Origin: Charina bottae
Lineage: Eukaryota; Chordata; Lepidosauria; Squamata; Charinaidae
Length of the DNA: 64,000 bases
Direction of reading: 5' to 3'
Assembly (NCBI GenBank): GCA_023362775.1
Contig: JALMGJ010000003.1
Coordinates: 75,687,355-75,751,354 of the forward strand
The position numbers and the translations under genes were made by a program. Within the stretch, counting starts at the first letter, position 1, and each line of letters starts with the position of its first letter. The notes under the pieces were generated by a model. That model saw nothing but the letters and a program-made list of their open reading frames with translations, was not told the origin of the DNA and did not search any database. This document shows, piece after piece, positions 35,155-47,192 of the stretch.

Positions 35155-38100
35155 CTGCCTGAGTCCCTTGACTCCATTTCTGGGTTGGCAGTGGATTTCC
35201 CGAGAATTATGGTCTCAGGGGACTTCAATCTGCCTTCTCTAGGAGTGGGGTCTGAGGCAGCTCAGGAGTTCATGGCCACCATGGCAGCAATGGGCCTATT
35301 GTTACACACGCTGCTCCCAGGTTCGGCTTACAGTCACTCACTCACAGCCTCTTGAGGCACGTGGACCTTGTCAGCCCCCCTTGCTTTCTACCTGGGTTTT
35401 CCAGATAGCTGCGGCTTGAGCAGACAAGACACACAGCCCTGGTCAACAGCCAGGAAATAATTAGGGACACACACAAATCACTTCCAACCGAACACTGAGG
35501 CACAACAGGTTCTTTGTAATACACGGAGACCCAGTGAATTTAAAGTAACAGCGAAACTTTACTGGTTGCAAGGTACATTTTCCTGTGGATAAAATCAAAA
35601 GAGAGAGGGAGGGGGGACAAAAGGGGGGCAACTTCCTCTGTCTGGTTCAGGTGACATTTTTCCTTAACGACTTGCTTCCTTCTTATCTACCTCCCCGAAG
35701 GGATCTTATAAACAAGATTCCTGGCTTTTTGTCCTCTCTACTTACGTGCCTGCTTCATTTTTAGGTTATGCCATCTTCAGCCTAGTCTCACACTATCCTA
35801 GGTAATCCAGAGCCCAACACATGCCAGATCTGGTATTCCTGTCAGAGCAGTGGCTATGTAATCTGAAATTGGGGGAGCTTTTGGTGTCTCCCTTGTCATG
35901 GTCAGATCATGCCCTGATTACCATGGGATTCTCTAGCGCCACTATCCACTGCAGGGAGGTTGGACCCATTAGATCAGTCCACCCCCAGTGATTGATGGAC
36001 CCAGGTGGGTTTCCGATGGAGCTGGGGGCTCTTCCTGCTGGTCTGCTGCATGGTCCATCTGAAGCCTTGGTTGCCACTTTGGAATGGGAGGGCGGCTGAG
36101 ACTCTGGATCAGATTGTGCCCATGGAACCTCTTCCCTCTTGTGGTTCCTGTCACTCCCTGTGGTTCACGGAAAAGTTAAGGGAATTGAAATGAGAGAAGA
36201 GACTTCTAGAGTGTTGCTGGCATTCAACAGGGGACGAATTTGACCGAACACAGGTTAGAGCCGCTATTAAGGCCTACCTTGTGGCGGTAAGGGAGGCGAA
36301 GCATCAGTACTTCTCCACCCTTATTGCATCTGCGGATAGCTGTCCTGCAACCCTGTTTCAGGTGACATGTGCCCTCTTGGGTAGCGGGGTCTCAGAGAAC
36401 CCCCTGCAGGGGCATGCGGAAGAATTTGTTCAGCATCTGTCAGACAAAGTCGCTCAAATTCACTCACAGTTGGACGCTGGCCTTGTTGCACGTCCAGGGG
36501 AAATGCCTGGGGAGGAGTCTTGCCCAGTTATCTGGGCACAGTTTGAACCTGTTGGGCCTGAGGAAGTGGACAGGGCCCTTAGGACTATAAACTCAGCCAC
36601 CTGCTCTTTGGATCCATGCCCCTCCTGGCTTGTTAAAGTGGCCCAGGGGTATCATTTGAGTAGATTTAGCAGTGGTGAATTATTTGAGTGAGGGGGTTGT
36701 TCTTTTACCTCTTAAGGAGGCCTTGGTTTGCCCCCTCCTCAAGAAGCCTTCACTGGACCCCACTATACTGGACAATTTTCATCCAGTATCTAACCTCCCC
36801 CTTTTGGGGAAGGTGGTTGAGAAGGTAGTTGCACAACAGCTTCAGAAGACATTGGATGAAGCGGATTATCTGGATCCCTTTCAATCAGGATTCAGACCCA
36901 GGTATGGGATGGAAACGGCATTGGTTACACTTTTGGATGATCTCTGGCAAGGGTGGGATGGGGGTTGTGCATCTATCCTTGCCCTAGCCTCTCTGCAGCT
37001 TTTGATACCATTGACCATGGTATCCTTCTGGATCAACTCAGAGGATTGGGATGGGGTGGGAGGCACTGTGTTGTACTGGTTTGCCTCCTTTCTCTGGGGT
37101 CGATTCCAGTCAGTGGTGATTGGGGGGAGAGATCCCTCCCTCAGCCCCTACTGTGTGGGGTGCTGCAAGGTTCGGTGCTCTCTCTGTTCCTGTTCAACAT
37201 CTACATGAGGCTGCTGGGTGAGCTCATCCGTCACCATGGGGTGTGGTATCATCAGTACGCTGATGATACCCAATTATACATCTCTGCCCCTGGTGAATTA
37301 AGTGGTGCCGTGGACATCTTATCCCGGTGCCTGGAGGCTTGAGGGTCTGGAGGGGGAAAACAGGCTTCAGCTGAACCCTGTCTGGCAAGACTGATTGGCT
37401 TTGGGTTTTGGAGCCTGTCGGTTCTAGGACTATGCCATCTTTGGTGCTAGATGAGGTTGCACTACCCCAAACAGACCCAGTGTGCAATCTGGGGGTCCTC
37501 CTGGACTCACAACTCCTGCTCAAAGAGCAGGTGGCAGTTGTGGCTAGGAGGGCCTTTGCACAACTTTGCACAACTCCATCCTTGCCAATTGTGCCTGTTC
37601 CTAGATTGGGGGACTCTGCTCATGGTCACTCACACACTAGTCACCTCCCAATTGGATTATTGTAATGCCCTCTACATGGGACTGCCCTTGAAAAGTATCT
37701 GGAAACTTCAGCTGGTGCAAAATGCAGTGGTGCAGGCAGTTATTTGTGCCTCTAAAACAAGACACATTACACCTCTGCTCCGCAAGCTGCATTGTTTGCC
37801 AGTCTGCTTCCAGATCCAATTAAAGGTGCTGGTTTTAACCTTTAAAGCCCTACATGGCTTGGGGCCGGGTTGAGGGACCGCCTCTCCCTAGTCACATCTG
37901 CCCATCCCATCCGATCAGGCAGAAGGGGCATGCTACGGGTCCCATCTGCTGGGGAGCTACATTTGGTGGATCCCAGGAGGGCCTTCTCTGCCGTGGCACC
38001 CTCCTTATGAAACATCCTCCCTCCCCCCCCCCCCCCCGAAGTGAGGCTGTTGATTTTCCAGAAGTTCCTCAAAACCTGGTTATTCCATCAGGCCTGGGGC

Positions 38101-38312
38101 CCCAGAGGCCCAGTGAGGTAGAGGTGGCTCCATTGTCATTAAAACCTGCTGTTCTCTCTTAGCCTTTGTAATTTTTAATTTTTTAAAAAAATTGTTTTAA
38201 TAATAACCGTTTTTTATATATTGTTTTATAGTCTTGTTGTAGGCCGCCCAGAGTCACTTTTGTGTGACATGGGTGGCCAGATAAATTTGATGAATAAATG
38301 AATAAATAAAAA
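35155..38312 (+). mobile_element. Second L2 copy, 5'-truncated, broken, with solo LTR inside
   Basis: Translated pieces in shifting frames match the intact L2 protein in order: GDFNLPSLG near 35220, PDLVFLSEQW at 35826, the RT segment NFHPVSNLPLLGKVVEK near 36775, GFRPRYGMETAL near 36890, HQYADDTQLYISAPG near 37250 and FKALHGLGPG near 37845. It ends in the L2 3' terminus GCCGCCCAGAGTC and an AAATA tail at 38312. Frameshifts, stops, a poly-C tract (38022-38037) and the LTR at 35300-35819 make it dead. Confidence 0.88.
35300..35819 (-). mobile_element. Solo LTR of an endogenous retrovirus
   Basis: The 520-bp block is bounded by TGTT and AACA (TG...CA termini on both strands). On the minus strand it has TTTATAAGATCC as a TATA-like box and AGTAAAGTTTCGCTG as a polyadenylation-like R/U5 junction. 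No gag, pol or env is attached. It interrupts the second L2 between the codons for MAAMGL and PDLVFL, with about a dozen L2 codons missing. No target duplication was found, so a deletion accompanied or followed insertion. Confidence 0.65.
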
Positions 38313-39809
38313 TAAGATTTCAACTCATTTATATTTTCTCTATTCTAGACTTTTATGTACATTATTAGAGTGTAATGGTATAGTATCATTTGTATGGGTA
38401 TGTGAAGAGATGTCAAACAGTCTCTCATTCTTCTCACTAAATCTTATGTCAAGGGGTAATCACAGAAAATATTCATTGGAAATCTATGACAGCTAGATTG
38501 CTGCTTGTGCTTCCATTACCACAGAATAAAATCACAAGGTGTGCAATTTAGAAGGATGGGAGGAAAGAAGTATAATCAAGCACTTCATTAGATATTGTAG
38601 AAATTGCACAAAAACCTGGCATTTATAGGAAATACGTTTTCAGAGAGTAACTTTTCAGCTTTTACCATCTATGAGCTGCTGTGATTGTCACAACCAAGTT
38701 ATTACAGCTGCAAATGCACAACTTTGTATTTCAATTTCTTGTACCAATTAAACTAAAGAAAGATGAATTGAACCGTACGGTGAAGTTTTTAGTTTAAAAA
38801 ATAGTTTTAAAACGCTTAGGTCTAAGTTTGTAAAGCTTGATGAATACAGTTTTCATATATTCAGGATCAAAATCTGAGTAAAAATGTGAGTCAAGTATGG
38901 ATAATACCACCATAGGACAAGTAATGTTTTAAGAAAAGCACTTTTCTGTAATTAAATCCCTATCCCAAATTCCAGAATGCTAATCACAAAGCAAGCAAGC
39001 AAGCGATAAATCTTATTCTATGTCAGTCTTTCTCAACCTTAGCATCTTTAAGATGTGTGGCTTCAACTCCCAGAATTCCCCAGCCAGCACTGCAGTTTTC
39101 TCCAGAGAGTAACTTGTTGCCTGCACTGCATAATCTAGGGGCCTTCTTCCTTTCAGTTCCAGCTGGAAGTAGTCTGCACCCTTATCCTATGCAAAGTGAG
39201 GAATGCTCCTGCTTGAGATAAGGTACCAAGCTGAGATGAAGCATATTGGACATTACCTCAGTTCTCTAGCAGAGTGAACCGGGGCATCCAAAAAGGGCAA
39301 GATGACAGCCATTACCACACAATTGGAACTCTGTCCCTTTTCTACATGACGCACACATTAAAAAACGTGTTGATCGTGTGGTTGGGTGGTTGATCGTGTG
39401 GTTGCAGTTGCCAGCTTGACTTTTTGGGGGGACAGAAAGACCTCTTCATATAATACAGATAATGATGGGGGGTGGGGGTGGGACAGCAACTACTAAGAGA
39501 ATTGTTTACTCTCTAAATTAAAATAGACAAAATGCTAGATAAAACATTTTCATTAAACTACTGTAAGTAAGGATTTCCCTGCAAACTATAAACTCAAGAG
39601 AGATATAGTAAAGAAAGTAAATGCTGCCCAATCTTCTAGTTTAGAGAAATTTAAAAAAATAATAATAACTTAAAACACTTTTAAAAACACACACACACAA
39701 ACTGGATTACTCCATTTGCTTTTTAATTAGCTACTGAATCACTTGTTCCTAAGCAGCTAACCGAATCACCTTCCTTGGTCTTCCATCCATCTCTCAGGAA
39801 GGGATGCAC
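38313..39809. other. Region downstream of LEMD1, including its 3' untranslated end
   Basis: The LEMD1 stop is at 39810. A minus-strand ATTAAA at 39722-39727 is a plausible polyadenylation signal. Otherwise only a half foldback MITE (39024-39096) and a short CA run near 39690 are seen. Confidence 0.4.
39024..39096. mobile_element. Half of a foldback hAT MITE
   Basis: CAGTCTTTCTCAACC, CTTTAAGATGTGTGG and CAACTCCCAGAATTCCCC match one arm of the foldback elements at 49472 and 55968. The other arm is absent. Confidence 0.65.
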
Positions 39810-40044
39810 TCATTTTCTGCTAAAGAAGGTTGGGAATGGACTGGTTTCCATAGTTGCATACACAAAGAGAAGGAAAACAAAGATACAAAACACAGCAATC
39901 TTTATCCGCATTGGTATAAGTCCTTCAGCTGGTCTTTTAGCTGGTTTTTCGCATGCCTTCTGGGGCTTGGTTTCAGGACGTTTCTTGACTGAAGGAGGAG
40001 GGGACTCTCTTAGAGGGGACTCTCTTAATGTCCTTCTCCGAGAA
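39810..40044 (-). CDS. LEMD1: LEMD1 last coding exon (linker and membrane anchor)
   Basis: This exon supplies the last base of a split Ser codon, 77 codons and the TGA. A basic, proline-rich stretch contains a tandem LRESP duplication, KKRPETKP and KPAKRPAEG. It is followed by a single hydrophobic helix IKIAVFCIFVFLLFVYA and a short tail ending FFSRK. This resembles the C-terminal anchors of human LEMD1 and LAP2, which hold the protein in the inner nuclear membrane with the N-terminus in the nucleoplasm. The acceptor is TTTTTAG. The phase matches only the exon at 41245-41303. Confidence 0.88.
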
Positions 40045-40532
40045 CTAAAAACACAAAAGGCAATATACTAGCTGATTATACTTCTAAAATCCAGAAGGGA
40101 AAAATGCTAATGTTTCTATGTTGAGATACGTAGTGTCTGACTAGACCAGTATTTGCCTAACCTGGAAAACAGGCGTACAGTATTAGAGAACTTCATCTGC
40201 GGCAGATTAGAACATGTTTATGAAAGGATAAAAAATACCAGCATTTCAGTAGTTCACAATAGGTTGTAGTTTAACGTAATAGCACATAATATAAAGAAAC
40301 TGAAGCAATAGAATTTTAATGAAGCTTGTTAGTTGTATATAACAGGTACAAGTGAGTGGTAGGAACTCCTATACAACAAAGAGGAAAAAAACCACACACA
40401 ATAGTGACAGTTCTTGGTCATACCTTTAACAGCCTTTAACTTAAGGCCTTTAGAAATTGTCTTGTTAGGCCAATTGCTGAAGCACTGAATCTCTCAACCT
40501 ACCCTACCCAAAATAGCTGCATTTCTGGAGTA

Positions 40533-40815
40533 AAAAGGTAAAGGATCCCCCCGCACATTTGTGCAGTCGTGTCCGACTCTAGGGGCCTGAAGACGCTTCC
40601 AGGGTCATGTGGCCAGCATGACGCACGCAGAACGCTGTTACCTACCCACCAAAGTAATCTACTTGCATTTGCATGCTTTCGAATTGCTAGGTTGGCAAGA
40701 GCTGGGGCTAGTGCGGGAGCTCACTCCGTCACGCAGGACTAGGGATTCGAACCTCCGAACTTGTGATCTTCCGATCGACAAGCCTGGCATCTTACCTGCT
40801 GAGCCACCACGCCAT
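40533..40815 (-). mobile_element. Sauria SINE, internally deleted, 12-bp target duplication
   Basis: It is flanked by ATTTCTGGAGTA at 40521-40532 and 40816-40827. Tail and head are present, but about 45 bases of body between GGGGCC and GAAGACGC are missing. It lies in the intron before the last LEMD1 exon. Confidence 0.88.
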
Positions 40816-41244
40816 ATTTCTGGAGTAGGTTTTGCCTTTTTCTCATTAGACAGTTGTTCCCACTAACTCACTTTTAGCTTAAAAATATTATAAACTCACT
40901 CCTTTGAGATTTTCTTCACAGTCCCTTTAATCCATATGGAAACTTGCAATCCCCAATTGAGCAAATTGTTGTAAGTATTTTCAGCTTTTCAAAGCCACTA
41001 ATTACAGCTGATTTCTGTGGAAATCATTGTTTCTTTCAGCAAAAAAGGGTTGTTGGGTTTTTTTTGCCTAATAAGCACTAGATAGTTTTTCTTCATTATG
41101 GCTTTTTGTGTATTCCAAAGTTACTTAGGACACTTGGAAAGGCATAGAAGAGCTTCTTGAGCTTTCTTCCAAAAGAAAGAGAGGCTTCATTGATCTGCAG
41201 TGCACATGCACCAGGCTTCCTAAGATAATTCTCAAGAACTTTAC

Positions 41245-41303
41245 CTAGTTCCTACGCTGCTTGCATCAGGATGACCATAATCAATGTGAGGTGCATCAAT
41301 TTT
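41245..41303 (-). CDS. LEMD1: LEMD1 coding exon 5
   Basis: A 59-base exon encodes KIDAPHIDYGHPDASSVGT plus two bases. The acceptor is TTTTTCAG and the donor GTAAAG. It enters in phase 0 and leaves with two bases, exactly what the last exon needs. Without this exon the neighbouring exons would meet out of frame and hit a stop, which is strong support for it. Confidence 0.87.
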
Positions 41304-41589
41304 CTGAAAAAGAATGATAGATTTATGAATTGGTGTGACTCTGTGAAATACATGAAATACACATCCTTTTTCTTGTAAACTAAAGGAACTATGTTCTTTG
41401 AGGGATTTGACAATTTTTTCAACACAATTTAAGAACAATAAAAATATAAAAACCTATAAAAACCTATAAAAACCATACAACAAAATCCAAAGCCAAGGTA
41501 TTCTCACATCCATCAACAGCACTCAATACAGCCACCGCACAGGCTCTACCCCACTTCAGATTCCCACGATGGATGGCAAACCCAAGTTT

Positions 41590-43250
41590 TCGGGGCCTTA
41601 CAAAAAGCCAGCAGGCTCAGGGCCAATATGATCTCCCAGGGGTATAATCCATGTCTCTCCTGGCTACTTTGGGAGAGTAGTGGGAATGTGACAACTTGGG
41701 TCCAGGAAACAGTTACTGCTTCACAGAGAGAGATGTGTTTTCACTGGCCTTGAAAGAAGCAATGATGCACCTTCTCCTCAAAAAGCCATCCTTTGATCCT
41801 ATAATTCTGGAAATTATCACACTGTCTCCACCTTTCCCTTCTTAGGAAAGGCTGTTGAGAAGGTGAGGGAATGTCAGTTACAAATAGCTCTTGAAGAACC
41901 AGTTTATCTAGACCTGGTCAGGGGGTGGAAACAACATTGGCCTCCCTGACTGACAACTTTTCTTAAGATTTAGATGGGGAGAACACACTGCTCCTGGTCA
42001 TTTTAGGCCATTCATCCGTGTTTCATGCCATCAACCATAGCATCCTACAGGACTGCCTGCAAGGTTTGGATGTCAAGGGCACTATGTTTCAGTACCAGTC
42101 AGTGGCAGTGGGGGAGGAGAGGTCAACTGTACAGGTCCTCGCTTGTAGGGTCTCACAGGGATTGATTACCCTCCCTCCTTAGCATCTATATGAAACTGCT
42201 GGGAGAATTAATCCATCAGTTGGGATAAGATACCATCAATATGAGAGCCAGTTTGGTCTAGTGGTTAAGGCAACGGGCTAGAAACCAGGAGACTGTGAGT
42301 TCTAGTCCCGCCTTAGGCATGAAAGCCGGCTGGGTGACCTTGAGCCAGTCACACTCTCTCAGCCTAACTCACCTCACAGGGTTGTTGTTGTGGGGAAAAT
42401 AGCAGGAGGAAGGAGTATTTGGTATGTTCGCCGCCTTGAGTTATTTATAGAAATAATAAAGGCGGGATAGAAAATAAATAAATAAAAATAAATAAAATAT
42501 GCTCAGCTGTACATTTCCACCCTGAGCTGAGCCAGATATACCACAGAAGTCTTGAACTGGTGTTTGGAGGCTGCTCTACTCTAGATGGGATGAAACAGGC
42601 TGAACTTGAACCCAAGCAAGACAGAGTTACTGTTTGTGCTGAAGGAAGCTCTGTCAGCTTCAGTGGTAATTCTTGAGGGTGTGGCACTCCCCTGAAAAAG
42701 CAGGTCTATGATTTGGGGATCCTTCTGGACTCACTGCTGCTGGTAGAAGCAGGTAGAAGCCACAAGCAGTAGGGTCTTTGTCCAACTTCAGCTGGTACAC
42801 AGTTGCAGCTCCACCTGGCGTGAGAGGCCCTAGCAAGCGACTCATGCATTTATCACTACCAATTTGTATTACTGCAATGTGCTTCATATGGGGCGGCCTT
42901 TAAAGACCATTCAGAAATTGCAGTTAGTACAGAATACAACAACCCATATACTGGCAAATCAAAGTCATCGTAGTTAAATAACACCTGTTCTAGGGTTGCT
43001 GCAATGCTAGCCAATAGGTTTCTGGGTGCAATTCAAAGCCCTTCTGCTGACCTATAAAGCATTCTTCCTTTGGAAGTCTGGCTAGCACCCTCCTTCCTTT
43101 CAGAAAACTACTTAAGACCATTCCAGAGGCATCTGAGGAATGAATGGTCAACATAGCACTTCAGTGCCTTTATATTATGGTATTTATCTTGGTTTTATTT
43201 AATTATTTTTATGTTGTTTGGTTTTTATGATGTCAACCAGTCTTGTTCTG
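41590..43250 (+). mobile_element. Third L2 copy, strongly decayed, with SINE inserted
   Basis: Pieces of the L2 reverse-transcriptase region are readable (KKPSFDP near 41795, LLTYKAF near 43045), but frames shift constantly. A tRNA-derived SINE interrupts it at 42244-42497. Boundaries are approximate. Confidence 0.7.
42244..42497 (+). mobile_element. tRNA-derived SINE
   Basis: The head AGAGCCAGTTTGGTCTAGTG with GAGTTCTAGTCCCGCC as B-box region is followed by a body with GGCTGGGTGACCTTGAG and CTCACCTCACAGGGTTGTTG, and an AAATA tail. Nearly identical copies are at 44651 and 60462. Confidence 0.85.
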
Positions 43251-43549
43251 TGTCTGGCACAATAGAAATATAATAATATTGTTTTTTTACAAAAAATGCA
43301 TACCCAATATTTTGGGGGATTGCCCAAAATTGGTTAATCTTGTTCTTCTTCAGTTTATTAATAATGTGCAAGGAAGCCATGGGAAACTGAAGTAATTTGC
43401 AAAAGATGCAGAAAATAACAGAGAAAACCAAAGTTTATTGCTGCAGCTAACTGCCTAATAAATCATCCTTAAACATATAATCCTCTTTTCTGTCAGAAGC
43501 GTGTCCAACGTAACAAAGGCAATAAGTATATATTCTAAAAATGATTTGA

Positions 43550-43720
43550 AGCCCACTGTCATGTAGCGTTGCAGTTAAAGTACTGGACCATCATCAGGAA
43601 GACCCATTCATATCCCTCTTTACAACAGAGCTCATTCAGTGACTTTGGGTGAATCACTCTCAGAGTCCAACTTACCTCTGCGGATTATTATTGTGAGATA
43701 AATGAGAGGAAAGTTCCTTA
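43550..43720 (+). repeat. Old tRNA-derived SINE fragment
   Basis: GTGACTTTGGGTGAATCACTCTC and following words are a decayed version of the body of the SINE at 42244. Confidence 0.5.
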
Positions 43721-44279
43721 GCTGCCAGGGATAACTCAGAATATATATCCAGTCAATAAACTGCAGGGCTTGATTAACAGCCACTGTTCCAACCAACTTA
43801 CTTAATATAGTTTTCAAATCTGTCTGCTGTTCCCCTGGGAAGAAATATATTGCTTTCATCTTAGGCAATGGCCTACCCCTTGCTCACTATCTAAGGTTTG
43901 TTCTTAGATGTGGATTCAGAGCTGATCTCGTCTGTTTGCTGGATGCAATTTCTTCTTCCTGCTCTTAACTATGTTGTTCTCAGTATACTAACATTTCTTC
44001 TCACTGAGCTTACTTTCATTGAGTAAGATGGCTTGAGCATTCCTCCCGAACTACCCGCGTTGAACCTGGGATGAATAAAAGAGTCCTGAAATGCATACCT
44101 GCCTACCACCAAGATAGCCATAACAGAAATCCCAATCCAGTCTTCAGATGAATGCAAACTGCCAGCCCACAGGCGCGAAAAGAAGATAAACGGTGAGGTG
44201 AAGGCCTCAAAGAGACTGCGTAGAATACCTTGGTGGCTGATAAAGGAAAACTGCTAGAATAGCTGCCATTGTTTACCTT

Positions 44280-44387
44280 CTGAACCTTGGCAACTTTAAG
44301 ATATCTGGACTTCAACTCCCAGAATTCCCCAGCCAGCATGGAGTTGAAGTCTATGCATCTTAAAGTTGCTAAGGTTAAGAAACACTG
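44280..44387. mobile_element. Foldback hAT MITE, left end eroded
   Basis: The arms TGAACCTTGGCAACTTTAAG and CTTAAAGTTGCTAAGGTTAA face each other around a short loop. The right end AACACTG is intact, the left one is not. Confidence 0.65.
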
Positions 44388-44650
44388 GCTTAGAGAGTTG
44401 TTCTGCTTTGGGATCTAGCTCAATGTAGCTATAGAACTCCAACTGTCTGTGGGTTTGCTATCATGTCTACAAAACATTTCAACCTGTTTAGTATTAATCT
44501 GTAACAATCCATAGTAAGACGGTACTACATCAGAAGTCTTCAAGAATATCTCCTCCAATGGATACTATACTAACACAATAAAGCATGCTACATATTTCCC
44601 CCAGATGGAAAAAGGAAAGCATAAAAGGACAGGCAAAAGCCTTTAGATAC

Positions 44651-44852
44651 GAGTCTGTGAGTTCTAGTCCCGCCTTAGGCATGAAAGCCAGCTGGGTGAC
44701 CTTGGGCCAGTCCCTCTCTCTCAGCCCAACTCACCTCACAGGGTTGTTGTTGTGGGGAAAAGAGGAGGAGGAAGGAGCATTAGGTATGTTTGCCGCCTTG
44801 AGTTATTTATAAAAATAATAAAGGCAGGATAGAAATTAAATAAATAAATAAT
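44651..44852 (+). mobile_element. tRNA-derived SINE, 5'-truncated
   Basis: It begins at CTGTGAGTTCTAGTCCCGCC and matches the SINE at 42244 to its AAATA tail. The A-box half of the head is missing. Confidence 0.8.
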
Positions 44853-47098
44853 ACAACCATAAGTTTTCACCATTTGGAGCGAGTGGATTGGAATGAATCA
44901 TTTTACACAATGTGGGTTTTTAGACTGAATGATTGATAATATTCAGGGTTTAATCTTTTATCATTATCCACAACCACAAAAGTCAATAGGAAAAAATGTG
45001 CTAAAAATAACTTCACTTCTGCCTAATATTTCAGAGATTAACAGCTACATTGAGAAGTCTCTCTTTTATCTCATACTGTATTTTTAAAGCATTCTTGAAG
45101 TGAAGATGCTTTTCAAACAAAGCCATTCTTATTCCTGATGATCTAAAATCTCTTGTGCCAATAAAGCCTTCAGCAATGCTGCTATTTTTAGCCCTTCTAT
45201 ATAAGAAGAAATAAGAGGTCAGGAGGGACAACAATGAAGCACTTAAAGCAATGCTAGAGAATAACTAAAAAGGTTGGCTCCCTGTGGCTTACTCAGTTTT
45301 AAACACATTTAAGGCCTCTAGAATATTATTAATTCCTTGCTGAGGAAAGGAGCTCAATACAATAAATAGGTTTAACTCAGAGGAAAGTCAGGGGTCTATA
45401 AATATTTTGGACAGTTTATAAAGTTTTCTCAGCTATGTCATTCCTGTAGGCTTAAAAGAAGAGTTTGCAGTTTAGGAGTGCTTCTAGAAGACGTTTTTAT
45501 CGCGTGGTCCCTCTGTCTCAAAAACTATGGTGGAAATTGTTTTTAGACATTGTCATCTTCAATTTGTAATCATTGTGCTTTCTGCACACTTCTACATTTC
45601 CCCCCACAAGTGGAGATGGAAAAGCTGCAGAATGCTTTTCAACAAGTAGTGTTAGGAGCCTTCTAACTTGAAACACCTTTACAGCACTGTGTAAGACTCA
45701 CCTTTACGGTAGAGTGTAAGCAAAGATTTTGGGATAGTGATGAAGAGGAAAAGGGCAGGGTTTTTCCCCACCCACTTGGAAAACAGAGGAAACACTGTCG
45801 AGCCTGGCTTGTAGACCTGGGTCCGAGCAGCTTATTGGGATGCAGTGTGTGGAGAGCAGGAATGGGAAAAGGTGCAGCCATTCCCCACCCACCCCGAACC
45901 CTTCCCGCCCACAAATCCTGAATCTTCTCTACTGCTCTGCAAGCCCTGGACAGTCCTCTAAGGATGCTTCAGATGGAGAAAGAATAGTGCTAGGAACCTT
46001 CCAGCTGAAAACACCCCAGATTACACGTGAACAGAAAAAGAAGTGCTTTAATCATGTCTTGTTAGCACCTATAGCATTTTAGTCCAAAATCTTCAATTTG
46101 AGGGAGCTAGAGTTGGTCATCATACGCCAAGTCAAGTGTGACCAAATGAGATACATAGTACCCTTAACTTCTTTTGATCTGAATGTTACACTTCTGCTGA
46201 TGCAATTTTGAAGTGCAGGTTTTTTTAGCTTTGGTCTAGTCAAGTTCACAGAAAGTTCTAGCAACTGCGCCACTTTCAAGAGAAATGTTATCAATACGAC
46301 CTGTTTAGAGCTGTGTGCTATTCCCAAATGATAATTCCTTTTATGTTTTGTTCCAGACCTCTACTTTAACAAATGACATATTTAATATAAGATTTAAAAA
46401 CAGTATGTGTTTCACATACTGTTCAAAGGGTACCTTTTGTTTGCTTGTCTCAGGGCTGTTGCCAACTTTCTTCCTTAATCCTTGTGTCCGATGGGATGCC
46501 ATTTTACCTTCTGGTAATATCTCCTGGAGCTGTTAATAGACAAGTTGACACTAATTAAATAAATATATGGGCAGGGTGTAAGCATGAAACATCCATGGCA
46601 AAAATTATCTATCCTCTCTGATCAAATTTCAGAAATATTAGGTGTACAACTGCATGTTAATTTATAATTTCTTACCTGCTTCAAAAAATACTAGGGTGGT
46701 GCAGAGTCCTCTAAGGATGCTTGGATCTGAAGGAAAAGAGGGGCTTCAGTGGATGCAGAGGTACCCACACATGTCCTGTCAGCGACTCTTTAAACCAAAC
46801 ATGTCTTTTCCTGGGATCACGCTGCTGCTGCCCCTGCTGTGGAAGGCAGCTTTGCTATCTGGGGAAAAAACCCTGCTGCTTTAAGTAGTTGCTGACAAGT
46901 GCAAGGTGAGTGCCCCACATACTCCAAAGGATCTTTTTTTCTTTGACCCTGAAGCGCTGCACAGCCCTAAAAAATACCAGCTTTAAACATTTCCCCCTTC
47001 ACAATTTTGCCCCTCTGGTATAAAAAAGTAGTACAAGAATCCTAAGTTAACAATGCAAGAAGAGATACCACAACTTGATAATTACACTAATGAAATTA
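44853..47098. other. LEMD1 intron sequence with nothing recognised
   Basis: No exon, RNA gene or clear repeat was recognised in this 2.2-kb part of the intron. Confidence 0.4.
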
Positions 47099-47192
47099 AA
47101 GGTAAAGGTTCCCCCGCACAGTCGTGTCTGACTCTAGGGGCCGGTGCTCATCTCCGTTTGTTAGCGGAAGAGCCAGCGTTGTCCGAAGACAC
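47099..47192 (-). repeat. Sauria SINE 3' fragment
   Basis: The tail and first part of the body (AGGTAAAGGTTCCCCC, GGGGCCGGTGCTCATC, GTTGTCCGAAGAC) are present and the head is missing. Confidence 0.8.

Noticed and set aside
39775..40071. 98-codon plus-strand open frame
   Set aside because: It is antisense to the last LEMD1 exon, whose minus-strand frame has the membrane anchor and correct splice phase.
45950..46725. Shared words GTCCTCTAAGGATGCTT at about 45955 and 46703
   Set aside because: The similarity stops after about 20 bases and the flanks do not align. Too little for a repeat call.
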